This document shows, one piece after another, positions 43,359 to 51,598 of a stretch of DNA of 64,000 nt. The DNA is from CAILUG01 sp038125665 (GTDB lineage Bacteria > Pseudomonadota > Gammaproteobacteria > Pseudomonadales > Pseudohongiellaceae). Under the pieces are notes generated by a model that was given only the letters and a program-made list of their open reading frames with translations, did not search any database and had not been told where the DNA came from. The DNA is taken from assembly GCA_038125665.1 (NCBI GenBank), contig JAYPEI010000001.1:62001-126000 (forward strand), read 5' to 3'. The translations under genes were made by a program, and so were the position numbers. Positions within the stretch are counted from its first letter, which is position 1, and the number at the start of each line of letters is the position of its first letter.

Positions 43359-44291
43359 ATGCGTAGAGCCGTTTTCTCAATATTTGGTCTAGCTCTCTCG
43401 TTAGGGCTTCTTCTTACCCTGGCATCTCTCTGGCAAGCCAATGTTCTTGTGCATAATCCACAAGATGAACATAAACTGCCGCTAAAAAATCCCAGGGACT
43501 TCGGAATGGAATTCCAGGATGTTCTGGCTGCTTCAGTTGATGGCTTTCTGCTGAATGGTTGGTTCATTCCTGGCGAGAATGATGCACTTATCATGATGCA
43601 ACATGGGTATAAATATAACCGCCAGGGCTTACTTGAAGAGGCATCAATGATGCATGAGGCTGGCTTCAATGTGTTAATCACTTCTGTTCGAAGTCATGAT
43701 TATAATAAGGGAGAGTTAATTACTTTCGGCATCAATGAGCAACAAGATCTAGCTGCTTGGTACGACCTTGCGACGAATGAACTCCCAGTGAATCCCTCAA
43801 AAATTGGCATGTTAGGAGAGTCACTTGGAGGCTCCATGTCAATCCAATATGCAGTGACAAACCCTAGCGTGAGAGCAGTAGTTCTCCACAGTGCCTTCTC
43901 TTCTCTTCAGGACACTATCAACACCTCTGTAACTTACTTTACCGGACTACCTGCCTTTCCCTTTGCTCCAATGATTACTTTCTGGGCTGAGCTTATCTTA
44001 GGTTTTAGTGTTGACCAAGTTGATGCCACTCGATGGATATCAGATTTTTCTCCCAGACCAGTATTAATTATTCATAGCACAACAGATCTGGTTATTTCTC
44101 AAAAAAGTGGTGAGTTACTCTATCAATCAGCAAGTGAACCTAAAACTCTCTGGCAAGAATCTGGCATAGAACATGTCGGATTTGACAAAGCCAGAGCTGA
44201 CGATTTTTCGCAAAAAGTTGGTGAATTTTTTACTAATGCTTTAAAACCCAGTTTTCCTAAACCTGGGGCAGCAAAAAGTAAGTGGGAATGA
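43359..44291 (+). CDS. Alpha/beta-hydrolase with N-terminal membrane anchor
   Basis: A 310-residue protein. One hydrophobic helix (FSIFGLALSLGLLLTLASLW) suggests membrane anchoring. The hydrolase domain follows: MMQHGYKYNRQGLLEEASMM, LGESLGGSMSIQYAV (nucleophile elbow GESLGG), a catalytic Asp near VLIIHSTTDLVIS and a His near GIEHVGF. Similar proteins (YbbK/S9-like family) have no firm substrate. It is co-directional with the epimerase (8-base gap, TAGGAG ribosome site) and ends at a strong bidirectional terminator. Confidence 0.85.
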   Translation: MRRAVFSIFGLALSLGLLLTLASLWQANVLVHNPQDEHKLPLKNPRDFGMEFQDVLAASVDGFLLNGWFIPGENDALIMMQHGYKYNRQGLLEEASMMHEAGFNVLITSVRSHDYNKGELITFGINEQQDLAAWYDLATNELPVNPSKIGMLGESLGGSMSIQYAVTNPSVRAVVLHSAFSSLQDTINTSVTYFTGLPAFPFAPMITFWAELILGFSVDQVDATRWISDFSPRPVLIIHSTTDLVISQKSGELLYQSASEPKTLWQESGIEHVGFDKARADDFSQKVGEFFTNALKPSFPKPGAAKSKWE

Positions 44292-44325
44292 TGCTAGGAA
44301 GATATCTCAGCTTGTCGTACCCGAT

Positions 44326-44365
44326 AAACAAACACCCTTAGCTCAAGAGCTAAGGGTGTTTGTTT
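44326..44365. terminator. Bidirectional terminator between hydrolase and TonB receptor genes
   Basis: A perfect 19-base inverted repeat (44326-44344 with 44347-44365; core ACCCTTAGCTC / GAGCTAAGGGT) with a 2-base loop. The + strand reads into TTTGTTTTC. Outer AAACAAAC / GTTTGTTT arms provide T-rich ends on either strand, so it can serve both the hydrolase and the convergent TonB receptor gene. Confidence 0.88.
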
Positions 44366-44397
44366 TCTGTGCTACAGAATTTACTGAGAAAGATGGT

Positions 44398-46953
44398 TCA
44401 AAAACTTTTACGCAATGTTAAACCAAAAGTACGAGGCTCGCGTGGGTAGGCACTAAGTTTTCCATCCTGTAACGGGGTATCAAACACTGTACCAAACCAG
44501 CTTTCATCGGTGAGGTTGCGGCCCCAAGCAAGGAGTTCTAGATCATTATCCATACTCAAAGTTGCATTCAAATTCAGCAAACTCACAGCATCTTGCAAAG
44601 CAAAAGGATCGTTATTACTGATCATAAATGTTTCAGAGTAATAAACATACTCAGCACTGACCGACAAACCATTACCCGCAATATTAAACTGTTTAACCGC
44701 TTGTAGTGAGGCAAAATGCTCTGGGACATTACCTAGCTGATCTCCGTTGCGGTTACAGTACCCTTTGGTTAGGTACTGAGAAGCTTCAGTGACATTTCCA
44801 GTATGGAAGATATTGGATATCTGACAGTTCCCCTTGTCAAAATTATCGTAAGTGGCATCGGTATAGCTGTAGGCTAAGCGTAAATCAAGGGAGTCTAGGG
44901 GATTCCACCAAATTTCAGCTTCAAATCCACTGACTTCTGCAACACCTGCATTTTGTAAATTGAAAGCCGTGCCAGTAAATGTGTTAGTTTGTAAGTTATC
45001 AACATCCATTCTGTATAGAGCCAAGTTCATACGCAAATTATTGCCTATGTCTTGCTTCAGGCCCACCTCATAATTTTTAGAATCCTCCGCATCGAATACA
45101 GTATCAAAACCTAAACCGATTCTGTCCGTGTTGGTGCCCCCAGACTTGTAGCCTGTTCCGTAAGAGGCATAAATCATTGTGCTATCGTTAGGACGAAAAG
45201 TCAGACCAACATTACCTGTGACACGATCGTCATTGAGTTTTGCGTTTATGTCAGGACGAGGGCAGAAACGCGCAGTAACAGTACAATTGGCCCATCCAGG
45301 CTGAAAAAGCACTGACAGTGCGGGCACGTAGGGAGCGGGATTCATTTGTGCAAGAGCAGCGTTAAATGTAACCCCGCTTCCGTCACCTGGGGGCGCTCCA
45401 AGAAATGCTTTGTATTGAGCCTCAGCAATACCAAATGCTGCACCTATTGCTGATAAATTTAGGGCACCAGGTCCAGGCGTGGGGATAGACTCCTCAAAAG
45501 TGCTCAACATAGTTTTCTTTTCGCTGGTATATCGTAGACCAATATTAAGTTCAAGCTGATCACTAATATCGATATCCACTCTGGTAAATAGAGCATTTGC
45601 CTCGTGCTCCTGGGTGCTTTGATCATGTATGATATTTCCAGAGGCAATGTGTGGCGCAAACTGAGCAGGAAAAGCTGTTCCCCATGCAAGGTTCATAAAC
45701 CCGAGGAGTGGCTGAGCACTCACCAGAGTAGTTAGATCCTTCGAGGCAGCAAGGACGTAATTTGGCAACATTGAACCCAGCGGTAGTTTGTCGTCACTAT
45801 TGATATCTTGTTTGTAAATAAATGCACCAGCGGTGAGTCTTACCGGATTATCTGCGTTAGTTGAAACACGGAACTCTTGAGTAAACATGCTTTGCTCCGC
45901 ACCATAGGTCCTACTCGCTAAGTCAACGTCAGAGAAATCAGCGTCTATGAAGTCATTTGTATCGAAACGACGGTAAGCTGTAACTGAGACAAAGTCCAGA
46001 TCTCTCACACGCTTGTTAACTTCAATAGAGACACCACGATCCTTTGACTGAGAGCGAGGCAGTTGATTCACTGCCATACTGTTATCAGCAAACGAGCCTG
46101 ATCTAAAAATAGTGCCTCCCAACATGGATAAAATGTAGTCAGTTCCAGGTACTGGTGCCCCATTTTCAGTCCGCCCGGAAGCGACAAATGAATCTTTCAA
46201 TGTCAATGCCGCACAACAGACCTCATCGATTTTGGCGTAGTCAACAATCGCTCTTACTGACAAATCATTATCACCTTCGTACAAGAATTGTTGGCGAAAG
46301 CCCCAACGATCTCTGTCATTGATATCCTTGGATGAACCTTCATTTATAAATCCATCACGGGAGCTGAAAAAAAGTGTCGAACGTGCGTTCGTGTTGTCAG
46401 TCACACGATAGTTACCAGCCGCACTGAGATTAACGAGTCCAAGATTTCCAACCGTCATATCGACGAAACCGTTTTGTTCATTTGAAGGACGGACCGTACG
46501 CATTAAGACAGAACCAGAGGCAGAGTTCTTACCAAAAAAAGTACCCTGAGGACCACGTAGAATTTCGACTGCCTCAACATCCACTAGCTGATTGATGACT
46601 GAGCTCTGACGGGCACGATAAACACCATCCACGTACAACCCGACTGAAGATTCAAGACCAAAGTTTTGGGCACCAGTACCCACACCTCTGATAGAGAAAT
46701 TAGCTGTGCTTGAACTCTGATTCACTCCGACCAATAAACTAGGAACAGAGGTCTGCATTTCAAGTAAGTCTTTCAAAGAGTTATCTTCAAGAGTAGCTCC
46801 TGAAACAGCACTAACGGCAACGGGAACATCCTGGATGTTTTCTTCACGTAGCTGAGCGGTAACCAGGACTTCTTCTAATTGTTGCGCCTGAATCGCTGGT
46901 GTCATCACCACACCCAGTAAGCCAATCGCCAAAGCTAGTTTTTTCTTTTGCAT
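44398..46953 (-). CDS. TonB-dependent outer-membrane receptor
   Basis: An 851-residue receptor. A signal peptide (LALAIGLLGVVMTPAIQAQ) is followed by the TonB-box region EEVLVTAQLREENIQDVPVA, a plug domain with LLVGVNQSSSTANFSIRGVG and ILRGPQGTFFGKNSASGSV, and a long beta barrel ending REPRTFGLTLRKSF with a terminal aromatic Phe. This type of plug and barrel is abundant in marine gammaproteobacteria and sphingomonads. The substrate is unknown. It is downstream of two exported partner genes on the same strand and probably one transcription unit. Confidence 0.95.
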   Translation of the reverse strand: MQKKKLALAIGLLGVVMTPAIQAQQLEEVLVTAQLREENIQDVPVAVSAVSGATLEDNSLKDLLEMQTSVPSLLVGVNQSSSTANFSIRGVGTGAQNFGLESSVGLYVDGVYRARQSSVINQLVDVEAVEILRGPQGTFFGKNSASGSVLMRTVRPSNEQNGFVDMTVGNLGLVNLSAAGNYRVTDNTNARSTLFFSSRDGFINEGSSKDINDRDRWGFRQQFLYEGDNDLSVRAIVDYAKIDEVCCAALTLKDSFVASGRTENGAPVPGTDYILSMLGGTIFRSGSFADNSMAVNQLPRSQSKDRGVSIEVNKRVRDLDFVSVTAYRRFDTNDFIDADFSDVDLASRTYGAEQSMFTQEFRVSTNADNPVRLTAGAFIYKQDINSDDKLPLGSMLPNYVLAASKDLTTLVSAQPLLGFMNLAWGTAFPAQFAPHIASGNIIHDQSTQEHEANALFTRVDIDISDQLELNIGLRYTSEKKTMLSTFEESIPTPGPGALNLSAIGAAFGIAEAQYKAFLGAPPGDGSGVTFNAALAQMNPAPYVPALSVLFQPGWANCTVTARFCPRPDINAKLNDDRVTGNVGLTFRPNDSTMIYASYGTGYKSGGTNTDRIGLGFDTVFDAEDSKNYEVGLKQDIGNNLRMNLALYRMDVDNLQTNTFTGTAFNLQNAGVAEVSGFEAEIWWNPLDSLDLRLAYSYTDATYDNFDKGNCQISNIFHTGNVTEASQYLTKGYCNRNGDQLGNVPEHFASLQAVKQFNIAGNGLSVSAEYVYYSETFMISNNDPFALQDAVSLLNLNATLSMDNDLELLAWGRNLTDESWFGTVFDTPLQDGKLSAYPREPRTFGLTLRKSF

Positions 46954-47111
46954 ATTTTTTACCCTTGAATAGTCGAGGAAAAGTCTATTAGTAATAACTA
47001 AAATACCAATCTCATGAAACCTCTTCAGATGCTAGCAACATAGCATTGAAGTTATACAACTTACCAATGTAGCCATCTAAGAACATAATATCAATTAATA
47101 TCCGGGAGTAA

Positions 47112-47585
47112 CTACCCTCGTTGCCATAAATAGACACCAGAGGCTAACCTTTCCTCCCAAAGAGAGATATTGTTAGCACTTCCATCGCACCCGCCGTCAT
47201 TGGTCGATAGAAAAGTCCCATCTGGCATTTTCACCCAACCTAAAGCCCCCCCAGGACGATTATCTTTCAAAGGACAAAACATGAGAGTTAATTCATCCCC
47301 TGGTTTGAAAGTGTTCCCCGTTATACCTCTACCAATTAACTGAGGTGGTGCTGCAGATTCAAAACTCCAAAGAGTTTCTGTTCCATCGTCAGCCAGAGCA
47401 CTGACATAGAGCCAGGCATGTGGATTGTTGAAGGTCCAGCGAACAACTTTTGCAGTGACTACCTGCTCAGTTGATCTATCAAACATACTAAATGAATGAT
47501 GAGCAAAAGCCATATCAGATAACCCTATGACAGTTAACCAGAAGGCTGATACTTTCCACACTGCCATCAATCTTTTACTTTTCAT
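47112..47585 (-). CDS. DUF6152-like exported protein
   Basis: A 157-residue protein with a cleavable leader (FWLTVIGLSDMAFA) followed at once by HHSFSMFDRS, the defining start of this family, and then WTFNNPHAWLYVSA and FKPGDELTLMFCPLKDNRPGG. The mature protein is about 130 residues and periplasmic. Its function is not known; the clustered histidines at the mature N-terminus could bind metal (inference). It lies 26 bases downstream of the larger exported protein and about 160 bases upstream of the TonB receptor. Confidence 0.83.
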   Translation of the reverse strand: MKSKRLMAVWKVSAFWLTVIGLSDMAFAHHSFSMFDRSTEQVVTAKVVRWTFNNPHAWLYVSALADDGTETLWSFESAAPPQLIGRGITGNTFKPGDELTLMFCPLKDNRPGGALGWVKMPDGTFLSTNDGGCDGSANNISLWEERLASGVYLWQRG

Positions 47586-47611
47586 ATCCCCTCCACTGTT
47601 GTGTTAGTAGA

Positions 47612-48637
47612 TTATTTTGACTGGTTTTGTAAAGTTGTGTTGTAAATCGGATCACGCGACTGCCCCGGTAAATCTGGGAACAATGTCTGCCCTCTTGGGT
47701 CCTTAAATCCCTCTTCACCGGGAAGATGAAAATTTGTCATACCATTCTCATCCAAATAAGAGTTGCTGCTATCATCACATTCCCAATGCTGGGGTCTATG
47801 CCCCGCGGCCATCAGCCCTGTGGCAGGTTTAAAGGCATAAATCGCGTGTAATGGCTCAACGAAAGCAAAAGAATCGTAAAAAGAAACCTGCACCTCTAAT
47901 CTTGGCAAACCGTCGTAATCTTTTAGTTCCCAAGTTTCCACCACCTCAAACTGATTACTAGTCATGGGTGACCAACGGGTGAAATCTGCCGGCAGAAGAT
48001 ATTTAGTATGTGTAATTAATTTTTCATTATCCCAAAAACCTATGGTGTCACCATGCCATGAGTGTGTTCCGTATAAATTACTATGGTTTTCACCGATGTA
48101 GATGCGACGAACCCCATTAGCAAAGTCGTTAATAAACCAAGATTCATCGGGTAAATTGATAAATTCATGAGTGTAAGGCTCCAGCAGCCAACGGGGCATA
48201 CCAGCAGGCTCACAATGTGTTAGTCGGTCATAACGTACCTGTCCCTCTTCTACCTGTTGACGCCAGCGTTCTCGATAAGCAGCTTCATAAGCTGGGGTTA
48301 GTACGCCTTCTTTTACCGTACCGCCGAAACCATAACCATCCAAAAAAAGCTGCATGTGGGTATTGCCCGCCGTCTCCCACAGACCGTCCCAGCGTGGAAC
48401 TGACTCTAATGAGTGATTAGTGCCTCCCTGAGCTTCCTCTAGCAACCAAGCATAATGTGCATCAGAGTTGGCAAACTTTCTTGTGGGGGGCTGAACAACA
48501 AGTTCAGGACCGTAGCCTGCCCCGAACCCCTGAGCGAGTGAGGTATTTATACCCGTTGGTATTCTCTCGATAAGATTTGAAGCCATCAAAAAAACGATTG
48601 TTAGTGTAAAAACTCTGATTAATCGCCTAGTCGTCAT
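47612..48637 (-). CDS. Uncharacterised exported protein, partner of DUF6152 and TonB receptor
   Basis: A 341-residue protein with a signal peptide (LIRVFTLTIVFLMASN, likely cleaved near SLAQG) and no domain I recognise. It is rich in Trp, Tyr, His and Asn: WDGLWETAGNTHMQLFLDGYGFGG, ENHSNLYGTHSWHGDTIGFW and AGHRPQHWECDDSSNSY-type segments suggest a secreted beta-rich protein. The ATG at 48637 has AGAGGA close upstream and gives a proper signal peptide; an ATG at 48703 has an equally good GAGGGGG site and would add 22 residues. Genes of this type recur beside DUF6152 and TonB receptors in other marine and sphingomonad genomes, from memory. Confidence 0.72.
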   Translation of the reverse strand: MTTRRLIRVFTLTIVFLMASNLIERIPTGINTSLAQGFGAGYGPELVVQPPTRKFANSDAHYAWLLEEAQGGTNHSLESVPRWDGLWETAGNTHMQLFLDGYGFGGTVKEGVLTPAYEAAYRERWRQQVEEGQVRYDRLTHCEPAGMPRWLLEPYTHEFINLPDESWFINDFANGVRRIYIGENHSNLYGTHSWHGDTIGFWDNEKLITHTKYLLPADFTRWSPMTSNQFEVVETWELKDYDGLPRLEVQVSFYDSFAFVEPLHAIYAFKPATGLMAAGHRPQHWECDDSSNSYLDENGMTNFHLPGEEGFKDPRGQTLFPDLPGQSRDPIYNTTLQNQSK

Positions 48638-48703
48638 CTTTCCTCTTGGGGCTTTGAGTTGATGAAAAAAAAACGTGAGCAATATTCTGAAAACCTTATC
48701 CAT

Positions 48704-49236
48704 ACCATGTCCCCCTCAAGACATCCCCTACACGATAAAAAAATGATTATTGTTAATCCAACGCTAATGTTGAGTCCGTAGAATAAGTTGTTTGATCAGT
48801 CCCCTCTTGGCCTTATCTAGACACAGTTACTGCTGTTGATGTTTATCTGAATGACTCAATAGTACAATGGTAACCAAAAAGTACAAGGCACCCAGCTAGT
48901 CACCCCGGCCAGCTGGGTTTTTTTTAGAAATAGACCATGTCAACCAGACCCTGATTACGACTAAGTACAATCTACTCACGAATTAAGATAAACCCATTAA
49001 TAGGCCTTTAAGATTTCTTGGCATGAAGTACTTCGAGTGTTCGACTTAGTATCTAATCCGAACTGTTTGGGAAACTAGATTTTTATTAAATCGGTTGGAG
49101 AAAGAGTTATCGCGATTACTTGTTTGCAATGGTGGTCTGGCAGGGCTAAAACAATGCCTCCCCCGGGCTCTAACGCCTGAGGGAGAGCAGTAAATTATAT
49201 TTAAATCAATGCTATAGATGTTATTTTTAATACTCG
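48704..49236. other. Long intergenic region with orphan terminator
   Basis: This 533-base gap has no credible open frame. It holds a plus-strand terminator at 48890-48925 (separate entry) although both flanking genes run on the minus strand, and a weaker GC-rich inverted repeat (CTCCC 49158-49162 with GGGAG 49181-49185) downstream of the cytochrome gene that may act as its terminator. No clear -35/-10 pair was found. Confidence 0.5.
48890..48925 (+). terminator. Orphan Rho-independent terminator
   Basis: ACCCAGCT (48890-48897) pairs with AGCTGGGT (48911-48918) around a 13-base GC-rich loop and is followed by a run of eight or nine T. It has the form of a classical plus-strand terminator. No annotated plus-strand gene lies upstream, so it may end an unannotated small RNA starting within 48704-48890. 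Confidence 0.75.
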
Positions 49237-49674
49237 TTATAGGGTTTCAATATAACTTGCAATATTATCCATCTCCGAATCAGATAAGATAGCAGCTTGT
49301 CCCCACATCACAGCACTTTGCTCACCACGAGTTTCGTTATTCTTATACTGCTGCAGAATGCCAGTCACCTCACTTTTTACCAAAGCAGTGAGGGCTGGTC
49401 CAACAAGACCTTGTCCTTTATCTCCATGACAAGCCTGACAAACGGCAGTATAGCTTTTTTGCCCCAATACAGCTGGACTTTGGGAAGCGGCTTCAGCTTG
49501 TTTAGCAAGCTCCTGCTCGGCTGGAGTTCCATTCACAACAACATACTGGTCGTAGCACTCACCAAAGCAGCCATTGATGACTGGTTGCCCTTTTATGGAC
49601 AAGCCCTCATAAGCAAAACTGATGATGGCTCCAAGGAATATTATTATCCCTGTAGGCATTAACAAATCTCTCAT
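49237..49674 (-). CDS. Membrane-anchored class I c-type cytochrome
   Basis: A 145-residue protein with an N-terminal hydrophobic helix (LMPTGIIIFLGAIISFAYEG) that is likely an uncleaved anchor. The haem motif is CQACH (about residues 79-83) in KSYTAVCQACHGDKGQG, with a distal Met candidate in QSAVMWGQAA. A separate pair, GCFGEC (about 36-40), lies in the periplasmic linker. The ATG has an excellent AAGGAGGTG ribosome site. It is 75 bases downstream of the FisR-like regulator on the same strand. A role as electron carrier for the sulfide-oxidation genes is suggested by context only. Confidence 0.88.
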   Translation of the reverse strand: MRDLLMPTGIIIFLGAIISFAYEGLSIKGQPVINGCFGECYDQYVVVNGTPAEQELAKQAEAASQSPAVLGQKSYTAVCQACHGDKGQGLVGPALTALVKSEVTGILQQYKNNETRGEQSAVMWGQAAILSDSEMDNIASYIETL

Positions 49675-49749
49675 TTACAACACCTCCTTACAAACTTAAA
49701 TCAAGGATTTTAATCATAAAAATCAATATATCTGGAGAAACCACGAGGC

Positions 49750-51267
49750 TTAGCAGTCACGAAGTTTTCTATACAAGGTACGCAAACTTATCCCAGCCTG
49801 TTCTGCCGTTGCTTGTTTGTCGCCATTATTTTGAGCTAACAGTTCTCGCAAGGTCATGATTTCAGCGAGTTTCCGCTCCGCTTTTAAGCCAATAGCGGAT
49901 GGAAAAAACTTCTTACTGCCAATCTCTTTGGGAAGTTCTGAGGTTTCTGAAACACTGACTTTGGCCTGAATTCGCCCTGCGAATGGCGCGCCATGGTAGG
50001 CCATGTTGACCTGAGAATCCAGTCCAGCATAAGAAGAATGAGGCAAAATATCGCTATCGATAGCGGCTTTTGATGGAAAAGCCTCGTTGGGAGACTCCTC
50101 AAAAAGGGTAGTCTCAAGAGATAATGCCTGACCAATGACACGATGATCTATAAGATTGGTATTGGCTAGTACTATGGCTCTGGCAAGGATATTGCGTAAC
50201 TCTCGCACATTACCAGGAAAACTCTGTTGCTCCATTAATTTCATGGCACGCTCAGTTAGTGCGTAGTCTTTAGTTGGGCTCAAACGGCCAAGCAAGCTTC
50301 GCGCAATCAAACCTAAGTCATCTTTACGTGCTCTTAATGGTGGTAGTTGTAGAGGAAAAACATTAATTCTGAAATAAAGATCCTGACGAAATTGCCCTGC
50401 CCTCATCATAGCAGGCAAGTTTTTATGAGTGGCCGCGATTAAACGAAAATCAGTACGTCTCGTTTCAGTACTCCCAACAGGACGAAATGTACCAGTTTCC
50501 AATAACCGTAGTAACTTTACCTGCAGCTCTAAAGGAACATCAGCAATCTCATCGAGAAATAAAGTGCCCCCATTTACCTCCTCTGCAAGTCCCACTTTAG
50601 TGTTATTTGCTCCAGTGAATGCCCCTCTAATGTGACCAAAGACTTCACTTTCAAACAAAGTCTCCGTGAGTCCCGCACATTCCAATGTTACCATGGCTTT
50701 GTTGGCACGCTGACTGGATTGATGAATCGCCCTAGCAACCAACTCTTTGCCGGTACCTGATTCTCCAAGCAGTAACACTGAAGCCTCTGTCGGAGCTACG
50801 CGCGATATCCTTTCTATCATCTGATTAAAAGGCTTTGAGGCCCCTACCAGGACACTACGATTGACTTCAGCGCTAGCCTCCTTGATTGGTTTTAGAATTT
50901 CCACAAAGTAGTTCAAGCGCCCACTCATGTCATGAAGTGGTACAAGTTCTACATCAACATGCTCACGACCTCTTGGAGTTTGGTGAATATGAAGGACTCT
51001 TGCCTTGGTTTTCGATTCTAAAGCTTCCTTCAGGGGACACTGTTCGCCAGACTCATCGCAAGGACGCTGATACCCATGAGAAACTTGATAGCAAAGGGAG
51101 GTAGTTTGTTTAGGCAAAGCACCAAATTTTTCACAATACTTAGCATTGGCAGCGATTATTTCGTAATTTGCTGTCACCAGAATTGCGGGATGCTCTTGCA
51201 TGTTAAGCATAGCAATTAGCTCTGTAGAAATATCTTTAATTACTGGAACATTGGTTGCCAGATTCAT
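49750..51267 (-). CDS. fisR: FisR-like sigma-54-dependent regulator of sulfide oxidation
   Basis: A 505-residue bacterial enhancer-binding protein. The N-terminal PAS-like sensing domain (about 1-135) contains LCYQVSHGYQRPCDESGEQC with Cys59, Cys70 and Cys77, spaced 11 and 7 like the persulfide-sensing cysteines of Cupriavidus FisR; Cys45 is an extra one. The AAA+ domain has Walker A GESGTGKE (about 168-175) and GAFTGA (about 215-220) for sigma-54 contact. A C-terminal Fis-type helix-turn-helix (DKQATAEQAGISLRTLYRKL) binds DNA. It is divergent from the cydAB-pdo-sqr unit. FisR of Cupriavidus activates sqr and pdo when persulfide modifies its cysteines; the same job is inferred here. Confidence 0.9.
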   Translation of the reverse strand: MNLATNVPVIKDISTELIAMLNMQEHPAILVTANYEIIAANAKYCEKFGALPKQTTSLCYQVSHGYQRPCDESGEQCPLKEALESKTKARVLHIHQTPRGREHVDVELVPLHDMSGRLNYFVEILKPIKEASAEVNRSVLVGASKPFNQMIERISRVAPTEASVLLLGESGTGKELVARAIHQSSQRANKAMVTLECAGLTETLFESEVFGHIRGAFTGANNTKVGLAEEVNGGTLFLDEIADVPLELQVKLLRLLETGTFRPVGSTETRRTDFRLIAATHKNLPAMMRAGQFRQDLYFRINVFPLQLPPLRARKDDLGLIARSLLGRLSPTKDYALTERAMKLMEQQSFPGNVRELRNILARAIVLANTNLIDHRVIGQALSLETTLFEESPNEAFPSKAAIDSDILPHSSYAGLDSQVNMAYHGAPFAGRIQAKVSVSETSELPKEIGSKKFFPSAIGLKAERKLAEIMTLRELLAQNNGDKQATAEQAGISLRTLYRKLRDC

Positions 51268-51598
51268 TTGTTATCTTCACCCCTTCTCTAATTTCTCCTT
51301 TGGCTCACTTTTAAGTTGACACAACCTACTCAACCTCAACTTGCTACTCTAAACCTTAATCAAGCTTTAATTTAATACTATTGATTAAACTACTAGACCG
51401 CGCCACTAATAATGACAATTTTGACAAATACTGTCATTTATGGCAAATAATTATCTTCATAGCTACAATAAATTGGCAAAATAATTCTACTAGTTGATAA
51501 AAATATCTCTAATTATTAGTAGTTTACAAATATATGAGCAGGCTGGCATGAATTGTGCTTTGTATCTGAAAGCAATTAAACTTGTAGAGTTACGCGCT
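51268..51598. promoter_or_regulatory. Divergent promoter region of fisR and the sulfide-oxidation operon
   Basis: A strongly AT-rich gap of about 330 bases. It contains the TGACA repeats described separately and two TGGCA half-sites (near 51441 and 51474) that resemble the -24 element of sigma-54 promoters but lack a good -12 GC. No gene is seen in it; an open frame upstream of the chosen cydA start is not conserved. Confidence 0.5.
51412..51437. promoter_or_regulatory. TGACA-N5-TGTCA inverted repeat, candidate FisR binding site
   Basis: TGACA at 51422-51426 and TGTCA at 51432-51436 form a perfect inverted repeat with a 5-base spacer. A second TGACA lies at 51413-51417, nine bases before the first, and also pairs with TGTCA. 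It is about 170 bases upstream of the chosen cydA start and 145 bases upstream of fisR, a normal distance for an enhancer site of a sigma-54 activator. Confidence 0.4.

Noticed and set aside
51441..51490. Sigma-54 promoter upstream of cydA
   Set aside because: Two TGGCA half-sites are present, but neither has a GC dinucleotide 12 bases after the GG, so no confident -24/-12 promoter can be called.
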